DNA of 64,000 nt from Astragalus membranaceus. Its lineage: Eukaryota; Streptophyta; Magnoliopsida; Fabales; Fabaceae. The translations under genes and the position numbers were made by a program. Position 1 is the stretch's first letter; each line of letters starts with the position of its first letter. The stretch covers positions 133,087,027-133,151,026 of the forward strand of contig CM076846.1 in the NCBI GenBank assembly GCA_039519185.1, read 5' to 3'. Under the pieces are notes generated by a model. It had not been told where the DNA came from, ran no database searches, and was given only the letters and a program-made list of their open reading frames with translations. Positions 10,412 through 21,035 of this stretch are shown here, in pieces.

Positions 10412-11398
10412 ATGGCCAGACGGGACGATGCTGCACTTGCTGCTGCCTTGCAGGCTATAGCCGGGGCGATGGGTAATATACCTGGTGTTGTTAATGACAG
10501 GACGCGCAATTTGGCTACATTCCAGAGAGAGAACCCACCCACCTTTAAGGGTCGGTACAACCCGGATGGAGCGTTGTCATGGCTGAAGGAGATAGAGCGG
10601 GTCTTTCGTGTCATGGAGTGTACTCCAGCTCAGAAAGTGAAGTTTGGAACTCATATGCTAGCAGAGGAAGCTGACGACTGGTGGTTGGGAATGCTGCGAA
10701 GATTGGAAAATGCTGGTGAGGAAGTGACTTGGGAGGTTTTCACAAGAGAGTTCAAGAGGAAGTATTACCCTGAGGATGTGCGAGCCAAGAAAGAAGTGGA
10801 GTTTTTAGAGCTGAAGCAGGGAGACAAGACTGTGGCTGATTATGCCGCCAAGTTTGAGGAGCTGGCTCAATTTTGTCCTTATTATGCTAACGATGCCAAT
10901 TCTGAATTTTCAAAATGTGTCAAGTTCGAGAGTGGTCTACGTCCTGACATAAAGAAAGCAATTGGATATCAAGAGGTTCGGGTTTTCGCTAGATTGGTTG
11001 ATAAGTGTAGGATCTATGAGGAAGACAGTTCTGCTGCTTACAAGGCTGTGAAGGAGAAGAGAAATTCTCAGTTTAGGGGAAAGCCCTATGATGTTTCAGG
11101 TGGGAAGGGCAAGGGAGAGGAGAGTTCGGGCAGGAAGCCAAGTGGGGGAGACGCTACGGCGGGCGTTGTGTGTCACAAGTGTGGAAAGCCGGGACATAAG
11201 AGTCCCGATTGCATGACCTTCAAGTGTTTCAAGTGTGGCAAGGAAGGCCACGTAGCTGCTAAGTGCGAGAAGAGAGACGTTGTTTGCTACAACTGTGGGG
11301 AGATGGGACACATTAGTACTAAGTGTTCCAAGCCGAAGAAAGAGAAGTCTAGTGGGAGGGTGTTTGCCTTGGTGGGCGCTGAGTCTTCTGAAGAATGA
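10412..11398 (+). CDS. Intact gag of the gag-only element, 328 aa
   Basis: ATG at 10412, TGA at 11396. Residues 35-200 form a retrotransposon gag domain (FKGRYNPDGALSWLKEIERVF, ADDWWLGML, FKRKYYPEDVRAKKEVEFL). Three consecutive CCHC zinc knuckles lie at residues 254-267, 272-285 and 292-305, all with complete Cys and His ligands, preceded by a basic, Gly/Ser-rich linker. They should bind the element's RNA in virus-like particles. The frame is uninterrupted and ends with an acidic tail. No pol frame follows: the 350 bp to the 3' LTR hold only PPT-proximal DNA. The protein must work with enzymes supplied in trans. It is clearly different from the gag of element A and of the Athila-like host element. 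Confidence 0.93.
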   Translation: MARRDDAALAAALQAIAGAMGNIPGVVNDRTRNLATFQRENPPTFKGRYNPDGALSWLKEIERVFRVMECTPAQKVKFGTHMLAEEADDWWLGMLRRLENAGEEVTWEVFTREFKRKYYPEDVRAKKEVEFLELKQGDKTVADYAAKFEELAQFCPYYANDANSEFSKCVKFESGLRPDIKKAIGYQEVRVFARLVDKCRIYEEDSSAAYKAVKEKRNSQFRGKPYDVSGGKGKGEESSGRKPSGGDATAGVVCHKCGKPGHKSPDCMTFKCFKCGKEGHVAAKCEKRDVVCYNCGEMGHISTKCSKPKKEKSSGRVFALVGAESSEE

Positions 11399-11734
11399 TG
11401 ATCATTTCGGAGGTATGTGTTTCGTTAGAGTTTTCCGCTAAATCTATTGTCGATGCTGATGCCGCTCGTTGTTTTAATACTGCTGAATGTTGTGAATGCT
11501 TAAGTCTTGTGTTGTTTTCTCTGATTGGTCTTATGTTGCTTGGTGTGTTCTTTGTGTCCCTTGTCGATCTTCGACAGAGACCATGTTGCGAGTTTTGTTG
11601 TTTGTTGTTGGGTGAATTAATTGTAATCGTGGGTACGGACTAGTTAGAGCATAACCGTGAGGATGTCAATTGTCGTAGCCAGCCGGTGAGTTAGGGAGAT
11701 GTTGATGCGAATTTTCGAGGACGAAAATAATCTA

Positions 11735-11747
11735 AGTGGGGGAGAGT
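11735..11747 (+). promoter_or_regulatory. Polypurine tract of the gag-only element
   Basis: AGTGGGGGAGAGT directly precedes the 3' LTR start TGTAACACC, the expected site of plus-strand priming. Confidence 0.85.
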
Positions 11748-14366
11748 TGTAACACCCCGAAATTAACTAAATAGTTATTTAGTATTTATTTAATTAATTA
11801 AATAGGAGTTGGTGATAGTAATAATAATAATAATAATAATGGTGATAATAATAATAATAATATTGGGTGGTTTTAGTTATTAATATATTATTTTTATTTA
11901 TCTGAATGGGGTGGTGTTGGTACTTCGGAGGTGTTATGATTGGCCCAGTGCGCCAAGCCCAAGCCCGTAGACTTGAGCTGTTAGGCGCTAGGTTAGTGAA
12001 GTGGCGCCTCATTTGTGAAAAAAGAAAAGAAAGCGTGAGTTGAGAGAAGAGAAAGGAGAGAGCGTGAGAAAGAAAGAAAGAAAACGCAAAGGAGAGAAAG
12101 AAAGAGAAGAAAGAAGAAGAGAGGGGTGCGACTTCCATAGGAGAGGAGAGGAGCTCGGTTGCTGTGGTTACTCGGTGTGCTCGTGGAGGGATCTCTATCT
12201 TCGGTGAAACTAAGGTAAGGGTGGGTCTTGCCTTATAATAGGGATCATAATGGGATGTATGTAGGGGTTAGGATCTATGTCGTTTTTGTATTGATTTTGA
12301 TATTGATGAGTTGTATGTATGTATTGATCACTATGTGGCTTGTTGATGTTTTGCGAATTGTTCATATAAGTGATGAATTTAGAATTGCGTGCCAAGTGCT
12401 CGAATGAATGTATAATTGATGTTGTTCTTGTGCATAATATGTAAATTGACGTTTTTGGTGTGATTGGTGTGCGAGTTGATTGGACTATGTTGCTCAAAAA
12501 TTCAATTGTTGTGTTATAGGTGCATAAGGCACCATTGTAGTATTTTTAGTGTTGCTGGAAATTGTTGTCTAGGTGTGGAATTAGGCGCTCTTGAGTGGGG
12601 TGCCCCGCGCCAAGTATTGACGTTGTCGGACTTTTGGTCATGGAAGTAGGCGCCTTTGTGCTAGGCGCCCCGTGCCACATTATTGTGTATTGGCTAAGTG
12701 TATTTTGTGTTGTGTTGGTGTGCCATATGCTAAGTGCATCTTATGATATGTTTGTGTGCCAAGTGCCAAGTTAGTGTGTGTGTTGGTGATGCTTGGTGTG
12801 GGTGTGTGTATAGACGCAATGGTGATGGTGATGATGGTTGTCAATATGGTTTTGGTGTTTTTAAATAAAATTGATTTTTGGGGTGAGTGAGGATTTTAGA
12901 TGGTGGAAAAGAAATATAATTTTGATGTTTTAAAATTGAGAAAAATTGATGTTTGGGCTGAATTTATATAAAAATCTGGTTTTGACAGTGTGCTGGGCGC
13001 CAGGTGCCTGTGCTGGGCGCCAAGGCGCTGTGTGTTGCGCGCTGGGCGCTGGGCGCCTGCTTGCGTGCGTGGGTGTGTGTGGCGCGCGCCTGGGCGCTGG
13101 GCGCCTGTTGTGCGCGCGGGGCGTGCGTGTGTTGCGCGCTGGGCGCCAGTGTGCGCGTTGCCTGGGCGCTGGGGGCCTAAGGCGCCAGTTCCCAGCAGCG
13201 TTGCCTAATTTTTCCTAAATTTGTTTTTAACGTAACTTTTGACTCGGGTGTCCGTTTTTGGTGGTTCAAAGTGCGTTACGACGCTCATTTTATTGTCTAT
13301 CTGTTTGTCCAGGCCAAAACCGAAATTTAATATTTTTCCTCGGTCGTTTCTGAAAGTCCCAAGTGACTGTGTCCTAGTTGTTGTTTGGTTTGGAAATCGC
13401 TACTGTTCCTCTTTAATAAAATGTTGGTGTTCTTCATGAGACTAAGGTGCTGTTCCTTGTAATTTTAAATGGTGCTGTCACGGTGAAAATAATGTGCTGT
13501 GTAATAGTGTGGTATGCAACTATATATATATATATGGTGTATATTATTATTGGTGAATGGGGTCTGTAATCCTCTTTTGATGTGTTGGTGATTTTGCTAT
13601 GGCATTATTTATTTGGTGATTCTGGTGTGTGATGCATGGTCATGGTGTCGCATAATCATATGCATGATTTTGGTGAATAGGCTTCGGCCTCGGGCTTCGG
13701 CCTTATTATAAATTTTGGTGAATGCCCTCAAGGCTCATTTTTGGTGAATGGATCCACATGCATATGCCCAGTGGAGTTTTGGGTTGCATCTCATACATTG
13801 AACATACAGTTGGTGAATGTTTTAGTGATTATTTATTTGGTGATACTCGGTGAATATTTATTTGGTGATTACTTGGTGATTATTTTATTTGGTGATTACT
13901 TGGTGATTACTTATTTGGTGATCGTTTGGTGAATATTAAGTTGGTGCTGAACTGGTGATTAAAGTGATTATTGCTGTGTTTTGATGTAGTCCTGTATCTG
14001 TATATACTACCCCTTATGTGCTTTATTATAGGGTTTGAGACTCACCCCTTTTGTTGATTTTACCTTACAGGTAACCGTACTTGAAGGCTTTGACCTTCAT
14101 TCCCTTGAGTTCGAGTCGCTCTGATACGTAGCACCTGGGGGGTGTCTTGTTAGATAGTGATTTTGTCTTGTACGACTTGTTGGATTTTGTTTTAACGTTG
14201 TAACTGTATTTTTGAGTAATGGCCGCCCATGATGCCACGTAATGTTTTTAATTTAAGTTAAATAAATGACGTGTTTTTGAAGTAATTGTAGCATTCCGTT
14301 TCAAGAAAAATAATTTGTGCACTCTGATAATTGATATAAATGAAAGGGGTAGAAACGGGTGTTACA
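11748..14366 (+). repeat. 3' LTR of the gag-only element
   Basis: Same length as the 5' LTR. Differences seen: CTATGTGGC for CTATATGGC (near 12335), GGGGGCC for GGGCGCC (near 13172), GATTTTGC for GATTATGC (near 13592), GGGGTGTC for GGGGCGTC (near 14142). All LTR motifs of the 5' copy recur. Confidence 0.93.
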
Positions 14367-15344
14367 AGACTCCCAAATTCCTATTCTTCTAGGGAGGCCT
14401 TTTTTAGCTACTGCAGGGGCAATAATTGACGTTAAAAACGGTAAGTTGGTTTTTAATGTAGGGGATGAAAAGGTTGAGTTTGAAGTTTCAAACTTCATGA
14501 GGAGTCCGTCTGTAAAGGACTCATGCTGCAGGATTGATATTGTAGACTATTGCGAGTGAGACTGCTCTTTAGCATCATCTTCACAAGATAGTCTGGAAGA
14601 TTGCCTTTTAGGCAACACAAATACAAATGCAGCAGAGGAAACCCAATTCTACATAAAACTTTTAGATGAGAATCCGCCATCACAGAAATTGGGTACTGAA
14701 ACTTTGGGTGAGGGAAAACCTCGACCTCTCCCAAAAGAAGCACCAAAAATAGAACTGAAGCCCTTACCAGCATCTCTCAGGTATGAGTTTCTTGGCCCTA
14801 ATTCTACTTTTCCAGTAATTGTAAATGCAGATCTAAAACAAAATGAGACTGAAAAATTGCTTAATGTTCTTAAAAAGTATCCCAAAGCCATAGGGTATAC
14901 TATTGAGGACATTAAAGGAATAAATCCATCAATCTGCATACACAGAATACTACTGGAAGAGGACTATAAACCTTATATCGAGCATCAAAGAAGATTAAAC
15001 CCAAACATGAAAGAGGTTGTTAAAAAGGAAGTTTTAAAACTCCTTGATGCTGGGATAATATATCCTATTTCTGATAGTAAGTGGGTTAGTCCTGTTCAAG
15101 TAGTACCTAAGAAGGGAGGCTTAACAGTTGTTAAAAATGAAAAGGATGAATGCATTTCCACAAGGACAATTACGGGATGGAGAATGTGTATTGATTACAT
15201 AAAGCTTAACAAAGCTACCCGGAAAGATCACTTCCCTCTCCCGTTCATTGATCAAATGCTAGAAAGGTTAGCACAGCACTCACATTTCTGCTATTTGGAT
15301 GGTTATTCGGGATTTTTCCAAATTCCCATCCACCCTAGCGATCA
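14367..15344 (+). pseudogene. Athila-like protease end and partial RT
   Basis: After the AGACT duplication the frame of 5705-7682 resumes (SQIPILLGRPFLATAGAIIDV, typical of the end of the Athila protease region). One in-frame TGA lies at 14557-14559. The frame then continues through the linker into RT (DAGIIYPISDSKWVSPVQVVPKK, GWRMCIDYIKLNKATRKDHF, YSGFFQIPIHP). It breaks off just before the catalytic palm and jumps to LTR sequence, so the catalytic Asp pair is absent. The sequence downstream in the same frame (DQFWLRPLVCG) is translated LTR. Confidence 0.88.
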
Positions 15345-16873
15345 ATTTTGGCTGCGGCCACTTGTTTGTGGCCATCTTTGCCAACTTGATTTTTCACTTC
15401 TTTTTGACCATTTTGCCCCTCCACTCAAAGTGCTTTGTCCACTTGTTGATGGCTATCCTTGCCAACTTGCTTTGTCCACTTGTTGATGGCTATCTTTGCC
15501 AAAACTTGAAATGACCATTTTGCCCCTTCCCTCATATTTTCCTATAAATAGGACCTTGATTCTCACTTGTAAGCATACTTGAATTTTGTGAGAAAATCAC
15601 TCTCAATAAACTCTCTAAGATTCATGACTTCAATTTACTCTTCATGTTCTTTATGATTCTTGCTCTTTTACTTTCTTGCCCTTTTAATTCTTGCTATTTT
15701 ACTTTCTTGCCCTTTTAATTCTTGCTCTTTATTTTCTTGCCCATTTATTTTCTTGCTCTTTTAATTCTTGCTCTTTATTTTCTTGCCCATTTATTTTCTT
15801 GCTTTTTAATTCTTGCTCTTTACTTTTCTTGCCCATTTATTTTCTTGCTCTTTTAATTCTTGCTCTTTACTTTTCTTGCCCATTTATTTTCTTCCTCTTT
15901 ACTTTTCTTGCCCATTTATTTTCTTGCTCTTTAATTCTTGCTCTTTTATTTTCTTGCCCATTTATTTTCTTGCTCTTTTAATTCTTGCTCTTTACTTTTC
16001 TTGCCCATTTATTTTCTTGCCCTTTTAATTCTCGCTCTTTACTTTTCTTGCCCTTTTATTTTCTTGCCATTTTACTTTCTTGCTCTTCTATTTTCCAGGT
16101 CATTTAAATTCCTTGCAATTTACTTTTTAAGCAATTTACTTTCTTGTCATTTACAATTCCGCTATTTATAATTTTGCAATTTTCTCAATTCCTAACATTT
16201 ATTTTCTTGCCATTCTAACATCTAATTCCTAACTCATTTACACATTTCGCACTTATCGCTTTCTTTACAATTCTTGCAATTTACAAAATCTTCCTTTTCT
16301 CCTCTTTTGTCTACAATGATCATGAGTGAGTAGACTTTCTTAGCCTTGGGGTTTTTGGCAACCATCAAATGATGGCTTCCTACTAATTATTTCCCGAGAC
16401 TATTCTCCACCTTAATCGCTTTGTATTTTTAAATCTAATTTCATCACTTTTCATTATTATTTCAACACATGAAAATAGTTTTGGTTTTATTGAGACACAA
16501 AAAGGTCTTTGCTTAATGGGTTCTAATAATAATCAACCATGAAAATAGGCTTGATAATTAGTTTAGAACAAACGTTTGTATTCCGAAAGGAAACTCTTGC
16601 TACAACCGTCGCCTTGTCTCAAGAAATATATCGTCCTTTAAAACTGGAAAATAGTCGAAAGGATTAATAACGGAAACCTTATCATTTCGATGAAACTAAT
16701 ACCCCAAGTCTCTTTTTATCTTTAAAACATCAACAAAAACATTCCTTCTTTCTAAAAAGACTTTCTTTTCAGTTAATCAACTTTGGAAAATTAAATTGGT
16801 AATCACCTAGGCTCTCCCTGTGGATCGATAACTCTTTTATTACGCGACAAGACCGTGCACTTGCGGCCTATCA
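15342..16873 (+). repeat. Truncated 3' LTR of the Athila-like element
   Basis: Matches the 5' LTR from position 4026 onward and ends with the same CGGCCTATCA. The 5' 453 bp of the LTR are missing. The junction with RT shares TCAA with the 5' LTR at the corresponding point. It also lacks about 80 bp around 16463, present at 5069-5146 of the 5' LTR, and has a different TTCTTGC repeat count. Confidence 0.88.
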
Positions 16874-17111
16874 TTCAGGCTGAGCTTGAACATTCTGTTG
16901 TGGATCATATTCTGCATCCATGCAGAATGCGGATCAAATGGTGGGTTATTCCTCGATCCTCCTGCCATAGTTCTGCAAATGATACACCAAGTATTAAGTT
17001 GATCAGTCTCAATGTCTCTTAGCATCATAAGAAGCAAAATAGCAGAATTACTCGAGGGACAAAACCACCCTAACTGTCTAAGCCCGACTAGGTCGAACTG
17101 CTCTGATACCA
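16874..17111 (-). pseudogene. Element A: PBS and gag start
   Basis: GCTCTGATACCA at 17100-17111 is, on the minus strand, the iMet PBS TGGTATCAGAGC, 3 bp from the LTR end. A likely gag start ATG is at 16968 (MAGGSRNNPPFDPHSAWMQ). In this frame the sequence does not join the gag frame at 3572; the frame matching EHVPEPQVDP is a different one with stops upstream. A frameshift therefore separates the start from the rest of gag. Confidence 0.7.
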
Positions 17112-18189
17112 TAATGTAACACCCCGATAAAATCTATCATGTAGATCTACCGAAATGCACTAAATGGCATACATCAGAGTAACTTCCTGTTATTGAAATA
17201 TTGAACACAACTAAAACTTTTGATAATACATATCAAATGGTTCTATGAACCTCAATAACTTCCTGAAAATGCTTAAGTTCCACAACTTAAGACTTATACA
17301 ATCCTGGTGTTCAATACTCATAACATAAAGTAGCGAAAACGATTTACAACTGATACAATGATAGTTACACAATCGATAACATAGAAACGGTAAAAGGGAC
17401 AAAGGTCCAAACATGAAACCCAATCTTCAATGACTCCAAGAGTCGCACCGGCTAACCGTGCTTCTTCGCCTTTGCTTTCCCCTATTTCTCTGTAAAAACC
17501 AAATTAATTAAATGGTGAGATAAACATTATCTCAGTGAGTCCTATCGAGACCCCTTACTAACTCTAGCGGTTCATTATTCTTTACGTGAGAACTCATGGT
17601 CCTACTAAGCAACCATGTGGACATGTCTTTTACCTATTGTAATTTGTAGCCCTACTAAGCGACTACGCATTACTTTTCCTTTCATTTCTTTATCTTAGCA
17701 TAACACCTCAGCCTACCTATTTTTAGGCACTTCTTTTTCTTCGGTGAACCCATCCCGCTATTACTAGTGGGCGAAACCTCTTGAGTCTAGGTTTTGGGGA
17801 TCATGACTTCCCCCCCCTAGTATGCTAATCCTCTAAGGGTCGTCACCCTTAACCTCTTGTATATATTATATATATATATATGCATGTACCCGCATTGGGC
17901 CGTCTAGAATTCATTCATGTACCGTCTACCCTTCCACGAGGGAAGGTATTTTGCCGTGAATTAACATTTCTTACCTTGACCTTTATGAATTAACTTGTGT
18001 ACACTCGCGTCTTACTAATGTACGGTTTTCCTTAACATTTATAACTTGTGAGATTTACCTCAAACTTCTTTCATTTCATGACATAAGTGTGGTTCCATCC
18101 TAGGGAAACATTGGGGAATCAATCGGAAAGAAATCAGAATCGTTTGGAACGGATTAAAAGGATTTTGAGTTAGGGTAACAGAAGGATCC

Positions 18190-18445
18190 GCACGGCCCGT
18201 GCTCCAGAGGCGCACGACCCGTGCGTATCACTTAAAGTTCAGTTTGAAAAACGTACAGGGCGCACGATCCGTGCCACCAGGGTGCACGATCCGTGCGTAT
18301 TCAAGATTTGAAAAAAGAACTGTTTTGCGTAAGTCACGCACGGTCCGTGCCAAGGGCGCACGACCCGTGCTGTGTTAAAATTCCATTTCCTTGGCTGCTG
18401 CGAACAAGGCGCACGACCCGTGCCCTTGTGAGGCACGATCCGTGC
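18190..18445 (-). repeat. Four pairs of GCACG-NNN-CGTGC palindromes
   Basis: 13-bp palindromes of the form GCACGRYCCGTGC start at 18190/18212, 18262/18284, 18338/18358 and 18411/18433. Spacing within pairs is 22, 22, 20 and 22 bp; pair-to-pair spacing is 72, 76 and 73 bp. Sequence between pairs is not alignable by eye. Copies recur at 22745-23000 and 27321-27576 in the triplicated units; the first palindrome of unit 2 has one change (GCACGGCTCGTGC). Confidence 0.9.
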
Positions 18446-20190
18446 GTCCTTGACAGTGGCCATTTTTTTTTTCAGTTTTGTGTCATTTTTCCAAGTCCCT
18501 TTCGATTCCAATTTCGTTCCGGTCGATATCCTAACATAACAACTATTATTCCAGTCCAGCGAAAGCGATAAACAGTCAATCAATTCATACAATCATCAAA
18601 TCAAGAAATCGGTTACAAACATAGTGACTTTTCGATAAAACGGCTTTCGAGTTATTTTTCACAAAGCGGGTTATAACGTTTTCTCGGTTCAGAAAATGCA
18701 AGACTCGATATCACACATCCCTAGCGAGTTATAGAACTCACCTAACGTGATGATAATCACGTAACCAACGGATCAACGGAAAGACACGGTTGGAGTAACC
18801 TCACGAGCGGTCCCGAACTCGAATCCACGCTACTCCAAACGCTCCAAAAACTGAACCGATAGAGCTTGGCCTCTACCACTTCGAATTTCAGCTCCCAATC
18901 TACCCTATGAAGGCTGTTAATCACTTTGTGGCTCTCAAAACAAACATGCACGCTATATCCAGCCACTAGACTCCATTTTTATGAGTTTTGAGCTTTGGAG
19001 TGTGAAAATGGTGATTTGGTGATGGAGGGTTTGTTGATTTCGAATTTGATACTAATGGAAAGAGGAAGGAAAATGGAAAACAATGGTGGTCTTGGATCAT
19101 GCATGCATCAAGATTTGCTGAGTTTCCTCCCCTCTCTTCCTCCTTCTCTCTCGCCACTGCAACATCCCAAAATTAACTAATTTCAATTATTGAAAAATTA
19201 GTGAGAAGTAAATTATATATTTATAATAATCGAATATTTTTATGTTTGATGAGTGAATTAATTTCTTGATTAATTATTAGGATTGTGTGTGCCTAAATTA
19301 TAAGTTGATTTCCTTATATTAAGTCACATAGAGCTGATGGGGAGACATAAGGGAAAAATGAACAGCTGAAGGGTAAGTTAGTCATTTCACATAAACCACT
19401 TAACCCCAGCTGATAACCCCCCAAACAGAAAACACCCTTTCATTTGCTCTGTTTTCAGAAAATAAATTAAGAGAGAAGGAGGAGAGAGTTCGAGAGAAAG
19501 AATGGAGAAGAAGAGAAGAACCCTACCTCAAGTGTCCATGCATGTTTCATCTGATTCCACCAATCTTCCACACTTTCCTTCCTCTTTCTAATGATACCAT
19601 AAACTCATACTGAATCAAAGCCAAACACAAATTCCATCCTTCACTGAAAATCGAGTTTGAGAGAGAAAGGGGTCTTGCATGCTGTTTCAAAGAACCCTGG
19701 AACCAATTTCAGCACCTGTACCACGAAATAGAGCAGCTAAGAGGAGGATTGAGTTGCTGTGTTCGAGCCTTAGATCTGTGGGAGAGTTCGAGTTCAGTTT
19801 TGGAGCGAGTCCAGAGACGGTTCGTGAGGCTATTCGAACGTGTCAGCTGTTAGATTCGTCGTTTGAGTGATTTTCATCACTTCGAGTGAGTTCTATAACT
19901 CGCTTAGGGATTTTGTGTGTGTTCTGAGTTTCCACGCTTTCAAAAATCACTGCCATGTCTTTTTGGGTCTCAAGAAGAAATCGGATTTAAAACCGTTTTA
20001 CCAAAATCATAAATTGAAATGAGAAATTGCATGTTGCTTGTTTGGAATGTACTGGATTGAATTGATTGTCTGCTGTGATATACTGTGTATAATGTGTGTT
20101 TAAGTTTGGGTCTAGATCGGAAGGGATTTTGAAATCGGAACGGAACAGATTTGCTCATGAAACAGTTGTTTCTGGAAAACTGATGGAGAC

Positions 20191-20369
20191 GCACGGATCG
20201 TGTGCCTCTGCGCACGGGTCGTGCGCCCCCGTCTGATGCTACACGAAATAAATTTTTAAACACGCACGGATCGTGCGCCTAGTCGCATGGGTCGTGCGTA
20301 TCTTTCTGAAACTTTCTACAATTTTGTTCAATAACGCACGGATCGTGCACCTACACGCACGGGTCGTGC
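20191..20369 (+). repeat. Three pairs of GCACGGATCGTGC / GCACGGGTCGTGC palindromes
   Basis: Palindromes start at 20191/20212, 20264/20285 and 20336/20357. Spacing within every pair is 21 bp; pair-to-pair spacing is 73 and 72 bp. In each pair the first member has GGATCG and the second GGGTCG at the centre. Copies are at 24745-24923 and 29321-29499. Confidence 0.92.
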
Positions 20370-20918
20370 GAGACCTTCTGATCCTCAAATTCAAAGTACC
20401 TTTTTATCCATTCCAAATGATTCCAATCCTCTTCTAATCCATTCCTCATGGTTCCCCAACAATGTAAAGATACTGATATCATGAAATTGAACATGTTTGA
20501 TAGAAAACTTGTGTGTTATGAACGTAACGGAGAACCGTACTTAGAGAACGCGAGAGAACACAAGTCGAGAAATGTTAACGGACCTTGAGTCCAATCATGT
20601 TAAGATAACGAACTTCAAGTTCATCATGTCATGTAAGCTAATTGATTGTAAGTCTATAAAGACATAAAAACTTTCAATTAATGTAAACACGATTCAAGTT
20701 ACTTTCCCTCGGGGAAATGTAGATGGTATACCTTGTGTATATCGAGGATGACGATCCTCCAGTTATTAGCATACTAGGGGAGGGGAAGTCATGAGCCCCA
20801 GAACCTAGGCTCTCATGTTACTCACTTGGATTAGTGGGGATGGGTTCACTGAGACGTCCTAACCTTAGCTAAGGCGGACTTCGAGGTGTTGTGCTAAGTT
20901 CATGATGAAATATGATCC

Positions 20919-21035
20919 GTAGTCGCTTATTAGGGCTACATCAGGAAAAATCAGAAATGTAACGAGTAGTCGTTTATTAGGGCTACAAGTTACGAGAAAA
21001 CGTTATGTATTCACGTGGTCGCTTATTAGGGCCAC
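20919..21035 (+). repeat. Three hairpins with a conserved loop and covarying stems
   Basis: Segments at 20919-20939, 20966-20986 and 21015-21035 share a loop TCGYTTATTAGGG. The stems are GTAG/CTAC, GTAG/CTAC and GTGG/CCAC, so the third changes both sides together. The period is 47-49 bp. The antisense LTR2 copy has two (17596-17616 and 17646-17666) with stems ATGG/CCAT and GTAG/CTAC. Confidence 0.8.

Larger units (their letters stand above)
7683..14366 (+). mobile_element. Young gag-only LTR retrotransposon (TR-GAG type)
   Basis: Two 2,619-bp LTRs of equal length (7683-10301 and 11748-14366) flank a 1,446-bp interior. The 5-bp duplication AGACT (7678-7682 and 14367-14371) is perfect. A PBS and PPT are present. 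The interior encodes only an intact gag; there is no protease, RT, RNase H or integrase. I noted four substitutions between the LTRs, so insertion is recent. The layout fits terminal-repeat retrotransposons with only a GAG domain, mobilised by enzymes of a related element. Confidence 0.93.
3573..16873 (+). mobile_element. Athila-like Ty3/gypsy retrotransposon, internally deleted
   Basis: The ends TGATA...TATCA are flanked by a perfect 5-bp duplication TTCAG (3568-3572 and 16874-16878). The order is 5' LTR, tRNA-Asp PBS, gag, protease, partial RT, then a direct jump into the 3' LTR. A 6,684-bp gag-only element (7683-14366) sits inside the protease region. Removing it rejoins the frame exactly. 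The rest of RT, RNase H, integrase and the first ~450 bp of the 3' LTR are deleted, so the element is defective. Confidence 0.9.

Noticed and set aside
19679..19870. 63-aa frame identical in three places (also 24233, 28809)
   Set aside because: Identity is due to the triplication; it lies in the LTR leader upstream of the donor-like site, has no recognised domain, and is not evidence of a protein.
18190..20369. Regularly spaced palindromic repeats resembling a CRISPR array
   Set aside because: Repeats are only 11-13 bp, spacing alternates 21 and about 52 bp, they lie inside plant LTRs, and no cas gene is near.
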